Of a stretch of 54,582 nucleotides of DNA, positions 23,890-32,409 are shown in pieces. Under the pieces are notes generated by a model. That model was not told where the DNA came from, did no database searches, and was given only the letters and a program-made list of their open reading frames with translations. The DNA is taken from contig JAFEFF010000181.1 in the NCBI GenBank assembly GCA_018240745.1, forward strand, positions 1-54,582, in the 5' to 3' direction. Each line of letters opens with the position of its first letter. Position 1 is the stretch's first letter. Both the position numbers and the translations under genes were made by a program. The DNA is from Pseudomonadota bacterium. Lineage in GTDB: Bacteria; Pseudomonadota; Alphaproteobacteria; Reyranellales; Reyranellaceae.

Positions 23890-25619
23890 GCCTTATCGTA
23901 TTTCGCCAACGCGAGCGCAGCCTGCCTCTGAAGGGTCGTCAGTTGAACTTCCGTTAGGTAACCTGTCTCGGGGAGCCCTTGCGCCTTCTGCCACGCTGTG
24001 ATCATCGCCCGGGTGCGCGGGCCGAAGTAGCCCGTCGCCGTCGGAATTGGGTGGCCCAGTGAATTCAGGGCCACCTGCACCCTCTTGCGATCCTGCTCAG
24101 ACAAGCTCAAACCGGCTTCGGCTCTTTCGGCCTGCTGCCGCGTATCGAGCTTCGCTTCGTCCGTGTGCTTTGCTAGTGTCGCCTGCTCCCGCAAGGCGAC
24201 GAGCTGGGAAGCATCCAGGTAGCCTGTTTCCGAGAGGCCCTGCTTCTTCTGCCACGCCGTGATCATCGCCCGGGTGCGCGGGCCAAAGTAGCCCGTCGCC
24301 GTAGGAATTGGGTGGCCTAGCGAATTCAGCGCCACCTGCACCGCCTTGCGGTCCTGCTCAGACAGGACAAGGGCAGCCTCGGCCCTTTCGGCCTGTTCTC
24401 TATCTTCCACGCTCGACTTTGGCTTCGCTTCCGCCTTGCCCGCCGGCTCCTCTGCCTTGAGATGGCTATCCTCGGCAACTTGCCGCCGGGCTGCCTCAGC
24501 CATGGCCTTGTCTTCTCCCTCGGCAGGCTTCCGCGCGGCTGACTCCACCAGAGCTCCGTCCTCGACCCCTTTGCGCGTAGCCGCTTCAACTTCGACATTC
24601 TGCCAGCCCGATAGCCGCTGTGTTTCAACGAGGATCGCCCGGGTGCGTGGGCCGAAGTAGCCCGTCGCCGTAGGAATTTCATGGCCCAGCGAATATAGGG
24701 CCACCTGCACCGTCTTGCGCTCCCGCTCAGACGGCACAACGGTAGCCTCGGCCGTGTCGGCCCGTTCCCTATCTTTCACGCTCAAGATTGGCTTCACCGC
24801 CATCTTGCGTCCTGCCTCCCCTGTTTGGAGATGGTCATCCTCGGCCTCTACGGAAGCTCCTTCCTCGTTCCCTTTGCGTGCAGCCGCTTTAACCTCGACA
24901 TTCCGCCAGCCCGATAGCCGCTGTGCTTCCGCGACGACACTTCTATATGCATCCTCGGCTATCTCGAGCGGTCGACCGACCAGCATCGATGGTCGGCTCC
25001 ACACCAGGCAAAACGCGATGGTTGCCATTGCGAGTACAAGACCCCACTTGCGACGCTTGATGGGAGGACCACCCTTGAATCTGGCCGCCAGGATTCGATC
25101 AGCAGGGTGCAAACCAATATTGTGCCGATCCACTTTCGCCGCGTCGATGATCGACGAAAGTTCTTCGTCCGAAATGCCGAGAGCCCGAAGCTCTTCCGCG
25201 GCATCCAAGTTTTCCGGGTTCAGCCTCAAGGACGACCTATAAGATTGCACTGCCTTTTGCGTGTCGCCTCGCGCTTCATGTAGCTGTCCGGCCTGGAGAT
25301 GGGCATCGGCGAAGCTGTCCGCGGCCAAGGAGAGCGCCATTGCATAGGCGTGTGCCGCGGAGCTCAGCTCACCACATTCTTTAAGGGCGCAACCATACCG
25401 ACTCCAATTTTCTGCCGAGTAGTGACCGCGCGCCAGGTACCGCTGGTAGCGACGAGCTACGCGTTTCCAGTGATGGCGACTGCGTGGGGTGTCATCCTCG
25501 GCGAGTACCGGGTCGAAGATCACGCTTCCAAATTTTTCGAGGCCTACGCTGCGCAGCCAGTTGATGCGAACGAGGTGGTGTCGCCGACGGCGATCTCGTC
25601 CCGCCGTGTTCATCGTCAT
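23850..25619 (-). CDS. Membrane protein with TPR-like region and repeated peptidoglycan-binding domains
   Basis: A 589-residue protein. An N-terminal basic region and TPR-like helices (ADAHLQAGQLHEARGDTQKA, VQSYRSSLRLNPENLDAAEE) come first, then one membrane segment (KWGLVLAMATIAFCLVW), then a long charged Ala/Glu/Lys-rich region with three copies of a peptidoglycan-binding-1-like module (VQVALNSLGHPIPTATGYFG, PRTRAMITAWQK). The first copy is a hybrid: after PRTRAI it runs into ETQRLSGWQNVEVEAATRKG, a duplicate of the earlier segment AEAQRLSGWRNVEVKAAARKG. The C-terminal part should face the periplasm. The ATG at 25619 has TGGAG upstream and a TATAAT 60 bases further; a longer in-frame start at 25784 would lie before that promoter. 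Codon use is less GC-biased than its neighbours, which suggests acquisition. Confidence 0.82.
   Translation of the reverse strand: MTMNTAGRDRRRRHHLVRINWLRSVGLEKFGSVIFDPVLAEDDTPRSRHHWKRVARRYQRYLARGHYSAENWSRYGCALKECGELSSAAHAYAMALSLAADSFADAHLQAGQLHEARGDTQKAVQSYRSSLRLNPENLDAAEELRALGISDEELSSIIDAAKVDRHNIGLHPADRILAARFKGGPPIKRRKWGLVLAMATIAFCLVWSRPSMLVGRPLEIAEDAYRSVVAEAQRLSGWRNVEVKAAARKGNEEGASVEAEDDHLQTGEAGRKMAVKPILSVKDRERADTAEATVVPSERERKTVQVALYSLGHEIPTATGYFGPRTRAILVETQRLSGWQNVEVEAATRKGVEDGALVESAARKPAEGEDKAMAEAARRQVAEDSHLKAEEPAGKAEAKPKSSVEDREQAERAEAALVLSEQDRKAVQVALNSLGHPIPTATGYFGPRTRAMITAWQKKQGLSETGYLDASQLVALREQATLAKHTDEAKLDTRQQAERAEAGLSLSEQDRKRVQVALNSLGHPIPTATGYFGPRTRAMITAWQKAQGLPETGYLTEVQLTTLQRQAALALAKYDKAQMKPKEDGLGTK
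23979..24135. repeat. Intragenic direct repeat, unit 3 (peptidoglycan-binding module)
   Basis: Nearly the same bases recur at 24243-24400 (264 bases on), and a related unit lies at 24629-24795. All share the run GCCCGGGTGCG followed by GGGCC(G/A)AAGTAGCCCGTCG. The units are still very similar in DNA, so they arose recently or are kept alike by recombination. Confidence 0.75.
24243..24400. repeat. Intragenic direct repeat, unit 2 (peptidoglycan-binding module)
   Basis: The second copy of the module described at 23979-24135, with only scattered base changes. It codes for the middle peptidoglycan-binding module. Confidence 0.75.
24592..24938. repeat. Overlapping second repeat class and hybrid unit 1
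   Basis: GCCAGCCCGATAGCCGCTGT occurs at about 24602 and again at about 24906, 304 bases apart. Between them lies the divergent first peptidoglycan-binding unit (24629-24795), joined directly to the first of these copies. The pattern is best explained by unequal recombination between two kinds of repeat. Confidence 0.65.
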
Positions 25620-25679
25620 GGAGGCTCCACGGTCATCGAAGACTGCCCGGACGACAGCATGTGAGCTCTGATCAGACCA

Positions 25680-25685
25680 ATTATA
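25680..25685 (-). promoter_or_regulatory. -10 promoter element of the repeat-protein gene
   Basis: A perfect TATAAT on the minus strand about 60 bases before the chosen start codon. No clear -35 at 16-18 bases; TTACCA lies 19 bases upstream. It supports the start at 25619. Confidence 0.45.
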
Positions 25686-26018
25686 GCATAGAACCGACCA
25701 AGCCTGGTAAGAAAGCGATCCCGACCTATGACGCGAATGCGCACAAAATAATGTGGCCTTAGTCGTCGTCATCACGGCCCTCACTGACCAAGGGCACTCC
25801 AGAAATGACCGCTTGTGGCCACTGGCGGACGTTCCCTCGCGCTACGCCAATGTCCGACTTTTCTGGGTGAATCGGACATCACCTTGTCCTACACCGCAAG
25901 AACCGGTTCATGGGTGCGCGCCATAGTAGAACTGACCGGAGTACGATTCCGGTCTCACTCTTTCTGTCATCCTTCGCGTCCTCAGGATGATGGAGCGCGC
26001 GAAGACGGAGTGCGCTCG
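25686..26018. other. Gene-free border region with two inverted repeats
   Basis: No convincing coding region. GACCGGA/TCCGGTC arms lie at 25934-25940 and 25948-25954, and TCATCCT/AGGATGA arms at 25967-25973 and 25984-25990; the latter resembles common REP-type sequence and could end the aldo/keto reductase transcript. Base composition is lower in GC than in the flanking genes. This is the probable right border of the foreign segment. Confidence 0.5.
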
Positions 26019-26972
26019 TTACGCCTTCAGCGGCCCGGGGCGGTCGAGGCCGACGCCGGCGAGGTGGCCGAACGAGCGGTGAAGGCGCTCGATCACGGAC
26101 GCTGGTAGCGCCGGGCGCAGGATCGACTCGACGTTCGCCTTCACGTGATCCTTGTTGCCGGTGCCGAACAGGACGACATCGACGCCCGGCTCGTGGCGCG
26201 CGTAGCGGTATGCGGCATCGGTGATGCTCTCCGCCGCGCCGTCGGACAGAAGGAACCCGAGCGGATCGCCGTCGGTCAGGATCGACGGGTCGAGCTGGCC
26301 CTGCTCGACCAGCCCCGCTGCGATGTCTCGGCGGTAGGTGGCATTGCTGAAGATGTTGCGGACGACGAACATCAGCAACGTGCCGATCCCGCGCCGCTGG
26401 GTCGTCGGGAAGATCTTTCGTCGCGCGCCCTGGTTCATCAGGCTGTAGGCCAGCATGATGACTTCCCACGGATCGTCCGTTATCGCGCGGGCCAGCATCT
26501 TCTGTTCCGGATCGTTGGGACTCGTCTCGGTGATGCCGATATGGCGCACCTTGCCTTGCTCCTTGAGCCTCATCAGCGCCGGCGCCAGCACGTCGCGATG
26601 ATGGTCGTAGGCCGTCGGATTGACCGCGTGGAAATGGAAGATGTCGACGTGGTCGAGGCCGAGCCGTTTCAGGCTCGCTTCGACGCGGCGCGTGACGTCC
26701 GGGGCCGTGCCGCTCGCCCCGAGCAGGGCCTTGGTCGAGATCACCAGCTTGTCCCGGTCGTAGGAACGGATGGCGGCGCCGACGATCTCCTCCGTGCCGT
26801 AGGCCTCGGCGGTGTCGAGGAAATTGACGCCGAGATCGACTGCCGTCCGCACGACAGCCACGCACTCGTCGACGCTGGCGCCACGGCCCAGACCCAGGCG
26901 GCTGTTGCCGCCGCAGCCCAGCCCGGCGACGCTGACGGTGAGACCGGTCTTCCCGAGCGGCTTGTAATCCAT
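26019..26972 (-). CDS. Aldo/keto reductase
   Basis: A 317-residue NAD(P)H-dependent oxidoreductase with a (beta/alpha)8 barrel. The catalytic tetrad is partly visible: Asp in GVNFLDTAEAYG with the Tyr four residues on, Lys in KLVISTKALLG, and the His position in DHVDIFHFHAVNP. It begins MDYKPLGKTGLTVSVAGLG, typical of the family. The ATG at 26972 is 5 bases after the patatin stop, so it is the third gene of an M14 peptidase-patatin-reductase operon. The substrate is unknown. The large open frame that continues upstream of this ATG is the patatin gene read in another frame. Confidence 0.9.
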   Translation of the reverse strand: MDYKPLGKTGLTVSVAGLGCGGNSRLGLGRGASVDECVAVVRTAVDLGVNFLDTAEAYGTEEIVGAAIRSYDRDKLVISTKALLGASGTAPDVTRRVEASLKRLGLDHVDIFHFHAVNPTAYDHHRDVLAPALMRLKEQGKVRHIGITETSPNDPEQKMLARAITDDPWEVIMLAYSLMNQGARRKIFPTTQRRGIGTLLMFVVRNIFSNATYRRDIAAGLVEQGQLDPSILTDGDPLGFLLSDGAAESITDAAYRYARHEPGVDVVLFGTGNKDHVKANVESILRPALPASVIERLHRSFGHLAGVGLDRPGPLKA

Positions 26973-26977
26973 CGTTC

Positions 26978-28795
26978 CTAACTCACGAAAATCCGTGCGC
27001 CGACCGGCAGGGTGCGTGCTTTCTCCAGCGCCTGCATGGTCGCGACATAGCCGGTCTCGATCGCCCGGTCGAAGCTCGTCCAGTCGAGCAGATCGATGTC
27101 TTCCATCGGCGGCACGATCAGCAGGTCGGCGGCGGCTCGGTCCTCGAACGCCCGCGCGGCACTCGACACCAGCGCCGAACGCAGCAGGATGCGCACGATC
27201 GACGGGATCGGCAGCGTCTCCTTGCGCCGCCACACCAGGCGGCTGAAGAACTCCCAGGCCGACCACGGCTCCTCGACTCCGGCGCCCGCCGACAGCGCGC
27301 CGCCCGTGTCGATGTCGACCGCTATGGAGAGTCCGCGGCCCTGGCGGCGCATCACCCGCACCGGCAGGTTGTCGATCACGCCGCCATCGACATGGACGTT
27401 GCCGGCGTCGTTGACGGGCGGCAGCACGCCGGGCAGCGATGCCGAGGCGCGCAGCCAGCGCCACAGCTTGCCGGTGGTATGGGTGTCGGCATTGGCAGTC
27501 GTGAGATTGGCGGTCACGCAGTAGAACGGCAGGACGAGGTCCTCGATGTCGAGCTCGCCGAACGCCGTCCGCAACAACGCCGTGACCCGCCGGCCGCCAA
27601 ACAGCGACACGAAGGGCAAAGTGTAGTCGCTCAGCGGATTGGTGGCGACGAAGGCGCGGCGAAAGCGGGTATTGAGCTCCTCGTCGTTCCAGCGCGCGGC
27701 GATGGCGGCGGCGACGATCGCCCCCATGCTGGTGCCGCCCAGCTGGTCGACCGGCACGCCCGAGGCGCGCAGGGCCTTGACCACGCCGATATGGGTGAAG
27801 GCGCGGGCGCCGCCACCGGCCATCACGACGCCGACCGCGTGACCGGTGATCAGCCGCGCCAGGCGGTCGAAGTCCGACGGCAGGTCGAGCCGCACATGGT
27901 GGTGCTGGCCGTACAGCCCGCCGGCGAGTTGGCCGGTGGTCGAACCGGGCTGCGGGTCGTGGCCTTCGTGCAGCAGCACGAGCTCGCGGCGGCGATGGAA
28001 CACCGCGCCGGGCTGCGCCGCCTCGATCTCGAACGGCAGCTTCGTCGGCTCCTTCGAATTGGCGTTGTGCAGCACGACGAGGCAGTCGGCCTGGCGCAGG
28101 CAGAGCTCGGTCCACGGGGTCAGCGCGGGATCGGCGCGGTAGAGCACGAACGGGTGGTCGAGCTCGCAGCGCGCAAACCACTCGGGGTCCTGGTCCATCG
28201 ATTCCGACCCGAGCATCTGTGCCTCGCCGCCGATCCGCGCCAGCGCCCGCTCGAGCTGGACCGCGAAGCGCGACGAGGCCACGCCGGGGCCGGACGGCAG
28301 CAGGGCGAAGGTGCGCGGCTGGCGGCGGCGCTTGACCGGTCCCACGGCGTTGCGCACCGCGATGTTGCGCATCAGCGCCGGCAGCACCTCGGGATGATGC
28401 GTCGTGAGATTATCGAAGCTCGCCTGCGCCAGGCGCCAGACCTCGCTGTCGCGCAGCGCCGCCACGCTGCGTGTGCGCTTGCCGTGGGACAGCAGCGACA
28501 TCTCGCCGATGATGTTGCCGGGCGTGACCTCGGCGATCAGCGCCGGTCCGCCTTCGACCGCGTCATCGTCGTCGTGGCGGAACACGCCGAGGCAGCCGCT
28601 GGTCACCAGATAGACGGCATCGGCCGCTTCGCCCTGGTGGAACAAGGGCGTGCCGCCGGGCAGCACCAGCGGCGTGAGTTCGCGCTCGATCGCCGCCATG
28701 CTGGCGGAGTCGAGGTCGGAGAAGAGCGGCGCGCGCAACAGCGCCTGCCGCAGTCGCAGCCGGGCCGAATCGTGGTTCGGCTCGACAATGCTCAT
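26978..28795 (-). CDS. Patatin-like phospholipase with cyclic nucleotide-binding domain (NTE/RssA-like)
   Basis: A 605-residue protein. Residues ~20-145 form a cNMP-binding-type domain (LFHQGEAADAVYLVTSGCLG, PGNIIGEMSLLSHGKRTRS with R and E in the phosphate-binding cassette). After a linker domain, the patatin hydrolase starts near residue 325: oxyanion loop GGGARAFTHIGVVKAL, nucleophile elbow GGTSMGAI and the dyad Asp in HVDGGVIDNLP. The layout matches neuropathy-target-esterase-like lysophospholipases. No membrane helix is visible. It probably deacylates (lyso)phospholipids, with ligand binding as a possible switch. It sits between an M14-type peptidase and an aldo/keto reductase with gaps of only 5-7 bases. 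Confidence 0.92.
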   Translation of the reverse strand: MSIVEPNHDSARLRLRQALLRAPLFSDLDSASMAAIERELTPLVLPGGTPLFHQGEAADAVYLVTSGCLGVFRHDDDDAVEGGPALIAEVTPGNIIGEMSLLSHGKRTRSVAALRDSEVWRLAQASFDNLTTHHPEVLPALMRNIAVRNAVGPVKRRRQPRTFALLPSGPGVASSRFAVQLERALARIGGEAQMLGSESMDQDPEWFARCELDHPFVLYRADPALTPWTELCLRQADCLVVLHNANSKEPTKLPFEIEAAQPGAVFHRRRELVLLHEGHDPQPGSTTGQLAGGLYGQHHHVRLDLPSDFDRLARLITGHAVGVVMAGGGARAFTHIGVVKALRASGVPVDQLGGTSMGAIVAAAIAARWNDEELNTRFRRAFVATNPLSDYTLPFVSLFGGRRVTALLRTAFGELDIEDLVLPFYCVTANLTTANADTHTTGKLWRWLRASASLPGVLPPVNDAGNVHVDGGVIDNLPVRVMRRQGRGLSIAVDIDTGGALSAGAGVEEPWSAWEFFSRLVWRRKETLPIPSIVRILLRSALVSSAARAFEDRAAADLLIVPPMEDIDLLDWTSFDRAIETGYVATMQALEKARTLPVGARIFVS

Positions 28796-28802
28796 CCCGG
28801 AC

Positions 28803-29894
28803 TCATCGCCCGGCGAGCCCCTTGAGCGCCCAGCCGATCGTCTGATCGGCGCGCGACCACACCATCTCGCGCCACTTGTCTCCCGCCGGGAAGAACCGCT
28901 CCTTCATGTCGGCCTTGATCTCGCGCGCGAGCGCCGAGTTGAGGTCGCCGCGATGATGCAGCCAGTTGTCGGCGCGCACCGCGCCCAGCACCTCCGGGAC
29001 GGAGTAGGTGCCGTACTCGATGGCGACCGGCGTGACCTCGGCATCGGGCAGCTCCTGCGGAAAGGCGTCGGTCATGATGCCGACCACGATCGCCGAGGTC
29101 GAGGTGCCGCCTTCGGGCGACGTCAGCTCGTCGCCGTACCAGGCGCGCGCCCGCGGGAAGGACTTCGAGGACGGCGGTACGGCGCAGATCAGCTCGCCGT
29201 GGCCGAACGGCCCGAGCCCGGTATGGAAGTCGATCACGGCGACGCGGCGGGCGCGGCCGAGCTCCTCGCGTGCGATCTGGCGGATCGTGCGGTTGCTCCA
29301 GGTCGCCTTGGCACCGCCGAAGAAGATGCCGTCGGGATGAGTGTACTGGCCGCCGCTGATCGCACCCTGCAGGGCAAAGGCGCCGTGCTTCTGGGCATAC
29401 GAGTCGAACATGCGCTGCGTCTCGGCCTTGCTCTCGTCGGACCAGTCCTGCGGAAGGACGGCCTCGGCGATGGCGAGGTAGCCTTCGTTCCTCGGATACG
29501 CCTTGTCGTGGTCGACGAAGTTGCGGTTGAGGTCGACGTTGTCCTCGTTGACGCGCCGCGTCCAGGCGAAGCCGTAGGGGTTGATCGCGTGCACGATCAG
29601 CGCGCCGGTGTCCTTGGGCAGCGTCCCGGGCCCGCCGGTCGTCAGCCAGGCGATCTGGGCGCCCGAGCCGCAATGGCCCTCGACACCGTGCGTGCTCGAG
29701 ATCAGCACCAGCACGTTCTCGGCGTCGGCCGGGCCGAAGCGCGCCGTGTCGAGGTAAAGTCGCTCGCCGTCGGGGCCGGGCGCGTTGGGATTGAACCACG
29801 AGCGGATCGACCCGCCGGCCTCGGCGGCGGCGCGGCAGAACTTGGCCCGCGCCTCGGCGTAGGTTTCGGAGAAACAGGCTGGAATCGACACCAT
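28803..29894 (-). CDS. M14-family metallopeptidase-like protein (DUF2817)
   Basis: A 363-residue protein of the DUF2817 group of zinc carboxypeptidase-like proteins. The metal motif appears as ISSTHGVEGHCGSGAQ (H-x-x-E), the substrate-binding region as NEDNVDLNRNFVDHD and the third ligand as VIDFHTGLGPFGHGE; the catalytic Glu is likely in VAIEYGTYS. No signal peptide is apparent, so it may act on cytoplasmic substrates such as small N-acyl or peptide compounds. It is the first gene of the operon that continues with the patatin and aldo/keto reductase. AAAGG precedes the ATG. The gap 29895-29999 to apt holds no recognisable element. Confidence 0.88.
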   Translation of the reverse strand: MVSIPACFSETYAEARAKFCRAAAEAGGSIRSWFNPNAPGPDGERLYLDTARFGPADAENVLVLISSTHGVEGHCGSGAQIAWLTTGGPGTLPKDTGALIVHAINPYGFAWTRRVNEDNVDLNRNFVDHDKAYPRNEGYLAIAEAVLPQDWSDESKAETQRMFDSYAQKHGAFALQGAISGGQYTHPDGIFFGGAKATWSNRTIRQIAREELGRARRVAVIDFHTGLGPFGHGELICAVPPSSKSFPRARAWYGDELTSPEGGTSTSAIVVGIMTDAFPQELPDAEVTPVAIEYGTYSVPEVLGAVRADNWLHHRGDLNSALAREIKADMKERFFPAGDKWREMVWSRADQTIGWALKGLAGR

Positions 29895-29999
29895 GGAGAT
29901 AACCTTTCCGGGCCGGATGCTAGCACGGCGAGGCGGCCGCCGGGGGTTGCGGCGAGATGACGTTGCACCGGCGAGCAGGGCGTCGGCGTGGTCGAATGA

Positions 30000-30515
30000 T
30001 CAGCTGTCGTACTGCAGCAGCGCCTCGACCGGCAGCGGCAGGCGCTTGCGGCCTTCGAGGAAGACGAGCTCGATGATGCAGGCCGCCGCGGGAACGACGG
30101 CTCCCACCTGTTCGAGGAGCGTGACCGCTGCCGCCATGGTGCCGCCGGTTGCCAGCAGGTCGTCGACCAGCACCACGCGCTTGCCCTTCTCGATCGCGTC
30201 GGCCTGGATCTCGATCGTGTCGGTGCCGTACTCCAGCGCGTAGGTGTGGCGCACCGTGATACCGGGCAGCTTGCCCTGCTTGCGCAGCATCACGAAGCCG
30301 GTGCCGAGCGCGATCGCGAGCGGCGCGGCGAGCAGGAAGCCGCGCGATTCGATGCCGGCCAGCACGTCGGGCTTGTGCGGCCGGATCAGGCCGGCCAGGC
30401 GCTCGATGGTGGTGTGCCACGCGCCGGGATGCGCCAGCAGGGTCGAGATGTCGTAGAAAAGGATGCCGGGCTTGGGGAAGTCCGGGATCGACCGGATGTG
30501 GTCCTTGAGATCCAT
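30000..30515 (-). CDS. apt: Adenine phosphoribosyltransferase
   Basis: A 171-residue purine salvage enzyme converting adenine and PRPP to [23 protein letters not shown] is the typical N-terminus, [14 protein letters not shown] the adenine-binding region, and [14 protein letters not shown] the 13-residue PRPP-binding signature. Length matches E. coli Apt closely. The ATG at 30515 lies 8 bases after the amidase stop, so the two are probably cotranscribed, an unusual partnership. The longer open frame through this position is the amidase gene in another frame. Confidence 0.95.
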   Translation of the reverse strand: MDLKDHIRSIPDFPKPGILFYDISTLLAHPGAWHTTIERLAGLIRPHKPDVLAGIESRGFLLAAPLAIALGTGFVMLRKQGKLPGITVRHTYALEYGTDTIEIQADAIEKGKRVVLVDDLLATGGTMAAAVTLLEQVGAVVPAAACIIELVFLEGRKRLPLPVEALLQYDS

Positions 30516-30523
30516 GAAAGTCC

Positions 30524-31981
30524 TTACTGATAGGCGGGGGGCGGCACGAAGCTGCGATACTCCTGTTCCAGCAGCCTGGCGAAGGCAATGGTGGTGTAGT
30601 CGCCGTATTGCGGTCCGACGATCTGCACGCCGACCGGCAGGCCGTCCGCCGTCTGGCCGATCGGTGCGGCGGTCGCGGGCAAGTAGGTGACGCACGAGTA
30701 GCCGGCCCAGAAGATCTGGTCGACCACCGGCACCTGCTTGTTGTTGACCACGATGGTGCGTTCGTGGCGCGGATCCTTGTGGTCGTGCGGAAAGGCCGCC
30801 GTCACCGCGACCGGGCAGAGCAGCAGGTCGTAGTCCTTGAAGAAGGCGTCCCAGGCCAGCCGCATGCGATGGCGCTTCTCGTTGAGCTGCAGCCAGGTGC
30901 GGTGCGCCAGCGAGTTGCCCCGCTGCATCTGGGCGAAGTAGCTCATGTCGTCGTCCGGCAGCGCCGCGGCGTCGCGCGCCGCCTGGCGCCAGACTTCGTC
31001 CGGCATCCGGCCCGAGGTCGCCGCGCGCAGCAGCCGGACATAGACGTCGTTCTGCTCGGCGGTGTCGATCGCCGGCCGAGCGGTGTCGGAGAGCTTCACC
31101 TTGTGCTTGCCGAGGAAGTCGGCAAGCGCCTGGATCTGGTCCTGCACCGACCGGTCGACCTCGCAGTTGGGGTCGCTCTTGACCACGGCGACCTTGAAGT
31201 CGCGCAGCTTTTTCTTTTTCGATCGCGGCAGGCTGAGGGTCCAGCCGCGGCCGTCGATGTCGTCGGGGCCCGCCATCACGTCCATCGCGATCTCGAGATC
31301 GGCCGCGCCGCGCGCCAGCGGGCCGCACACGCTGATGTCGGCCTGCGCAACGTTGCCGTTCAACGCGTGGCCGCGCGGCGAGACCACGCCCCAGGTCGGC
31401 TTGTGGCCGAACACACCGCAATAGTGCGCCGGGTTGCGGATCGAGGCGCCGATGTCGCTGCCCGCCTCCAGCCCCGTCAGGCCGGCAGCCAGTGCCGCGC
31501 CGGAGCCGCCGGACGAGCCGCCCGGCGTGCGCGAGAGGTCCCACGGGTTCCTGGTCAGGCCGTAGACCGCGTTGTAGCTCTGCCAGTCGGCGAGGTTCAG
31601 CGGCACGTTGGTCTTGCCGAACAGGGTCACGCCGGCGTCGAGCAGGCGCTGGGCGGCGAGCGAGTTCTTCTCGACCTTCCTGTCCTTGAAGGCGGGATCG
31701 CCCCAGGTCGTGGGATAGCCCGCGATGTCGTAGGACTCCTTCAGGGTCATCGGCACGCCGTGCAATGGCCCGACCTTCTTGCCGGCTTTGACCGCCTTGT
31801 CGGCCGCCTTGGCCCGCTTGCGCGCACCCTCGACGTCCATCGCGACGATGGCATTGAGATCGTTGTTGTGAGCTTCGATCCGCTTCAGGTAGAGATCGAG
31901 CAGCTCGACGCAGCCGATCTTCTTCTTGCGGATCGCCGATGCGAGTTGCTTTGCGGTCTGGAAAGGCAGGGCAGTGGACAT
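30524..31981 (-). CDS. Amidase (amidase signature family)
   Basis: A 485-residue serine hydrolase of the amidase signature family. The Ser-cisSer-Lys triad is visible: Lys in [12 protein letters not shown], cis-Ser in [17 protein letters not shown] and nucleophile Ser in [12 protein letters not shown]. The C-terminal [15 protein letters not shown] is also typical. It lacks the features of GatA and stands apart from gatB/gatC, so it is probably a catabolic amidase with unknown substrate. The ATG at 31981 ([18 protein letters not shown]) fits the family N-terminus; the longer frame upstream overlaps the cupin gene and is rejected. A basic run RSKKKK near residue 255 is unusual. Confidence 0.9.
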   Translation of the reverse strand: MSTALPFQTAKQLASAIRKKKIGCVELLDLYLKRIEAHNNDLNAIVAMDVEGARKRAKAADKAVKAGKKVGPLHGVPMTLKESYDIAGYPTTWGDPAFKDRKVEKNSLAAQRLLDAGVTLFGKTNVPLNLADWQSYNAVYGLTRNPWDLSRTPGGSSGGSGAALAAGLTGLEAGSDIGASIRNPAHYCGVFGHKPTWGVVSPRGHALNGNVAQADISVCGPLARGAADLEIAMDVMAGPDDIDGRGWTLSLPRSKKKKLRDFKVAVVKSDPNCEVDRSVQDQIQALADFLGKHKVKLSDTARPAIDTAEQNDVYVRLLRAATSGRMPDEVWRQAARDAAALPDDDMSYFAQMQRGNSLAHRTWLQLNEKRHRMRLAWDAFFKDYDLLLCPVAVTAAFPHDHKDPRHERTIVVNNKQVPVVDQIFWAGYSCVTYLPATAAPIGQTADGLPVGVQIVGPQYGDYTTIAFARLLEQEYRSFVPPPAYQ

Positions 31982-32021
31982 GCCACGGCCGTAGCATATT
32001 GTGCCGCCCACCGTGAAGAAG

Positions 32022-32351
32022 ATGCTGGCACACGGCAATCTCCTGGACGCGCTGCCCTCGCATTTGGCCGAGGAGCAGATCGAGCGGCTGGCGGGCGGCC
32101 CCGACTTTCGCATCGAGCGCATCGTTTCGACCGGCCAGACGAGCCCGCCCGGCTTCTGGTACGACCAGCCCGACGACGAGTTCGTCGTGCTGCTGGCCGG
32201 CGCGGCCCGGCTGCGCTTCGAGGACGACGACCGTGTCTTCGATCTGAAGCCCGGCGACTGGGTCGAGATCCCGGCGCACGCCCGCCATCGGGTCGAGTGG
32301 ACGCAGGCCGACCCGCCGACCGTGTGGCTGGCGGTCCATCGCGGCACCTAG
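32022..32351 (+). CDS. Small cupin-domain protein
   Basis: A single-domain cupin of about 109 residues. The barrel motifs are [20 protein letters not shown] and [20 protein letters not shown]. The first motif has D-Q in place of the usual H-x-H, while the second keeps His residues, so a metal site would be incomplete or differently built. The ATG at 32022 is used; in-frame GTGs at 32013 and 32001 are alternatives. It is divergent from the amidase across only ~40 bases. The function is unknown; such small cupins often bind or sense small molecules. Confidence 0.8.
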   Translation: MLAHGNLLDALPSHLAEEQIERLAGGPDFRIERIVSTGQTSPPGFWYDQPDDEFVVLLAGAARLRFEDDDRVFDLKPGDWVEIPAHARHRVEWTQADPPTVWLAVHRGT

Positions 32352-32409
32352 TGCCACCACCCCGGCTGGACTCGTTTGGACGGTTGGGACACGAGACTGC
32401 AAATTGCCA

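Noticed and set aside
23850..25619. CRISPR array suggested by evenly spaced repeats
   Set aside because: The repeats are long, coding, in frame and made of peptidoglycan-binding modules; there are no short identical repeats with unique spacers.
23784..26018. Intact insertion sequence carrying the repeat protein
   Set aside because: No transposase, no terminal inverted repeats and no target duplication could be found at the borders.
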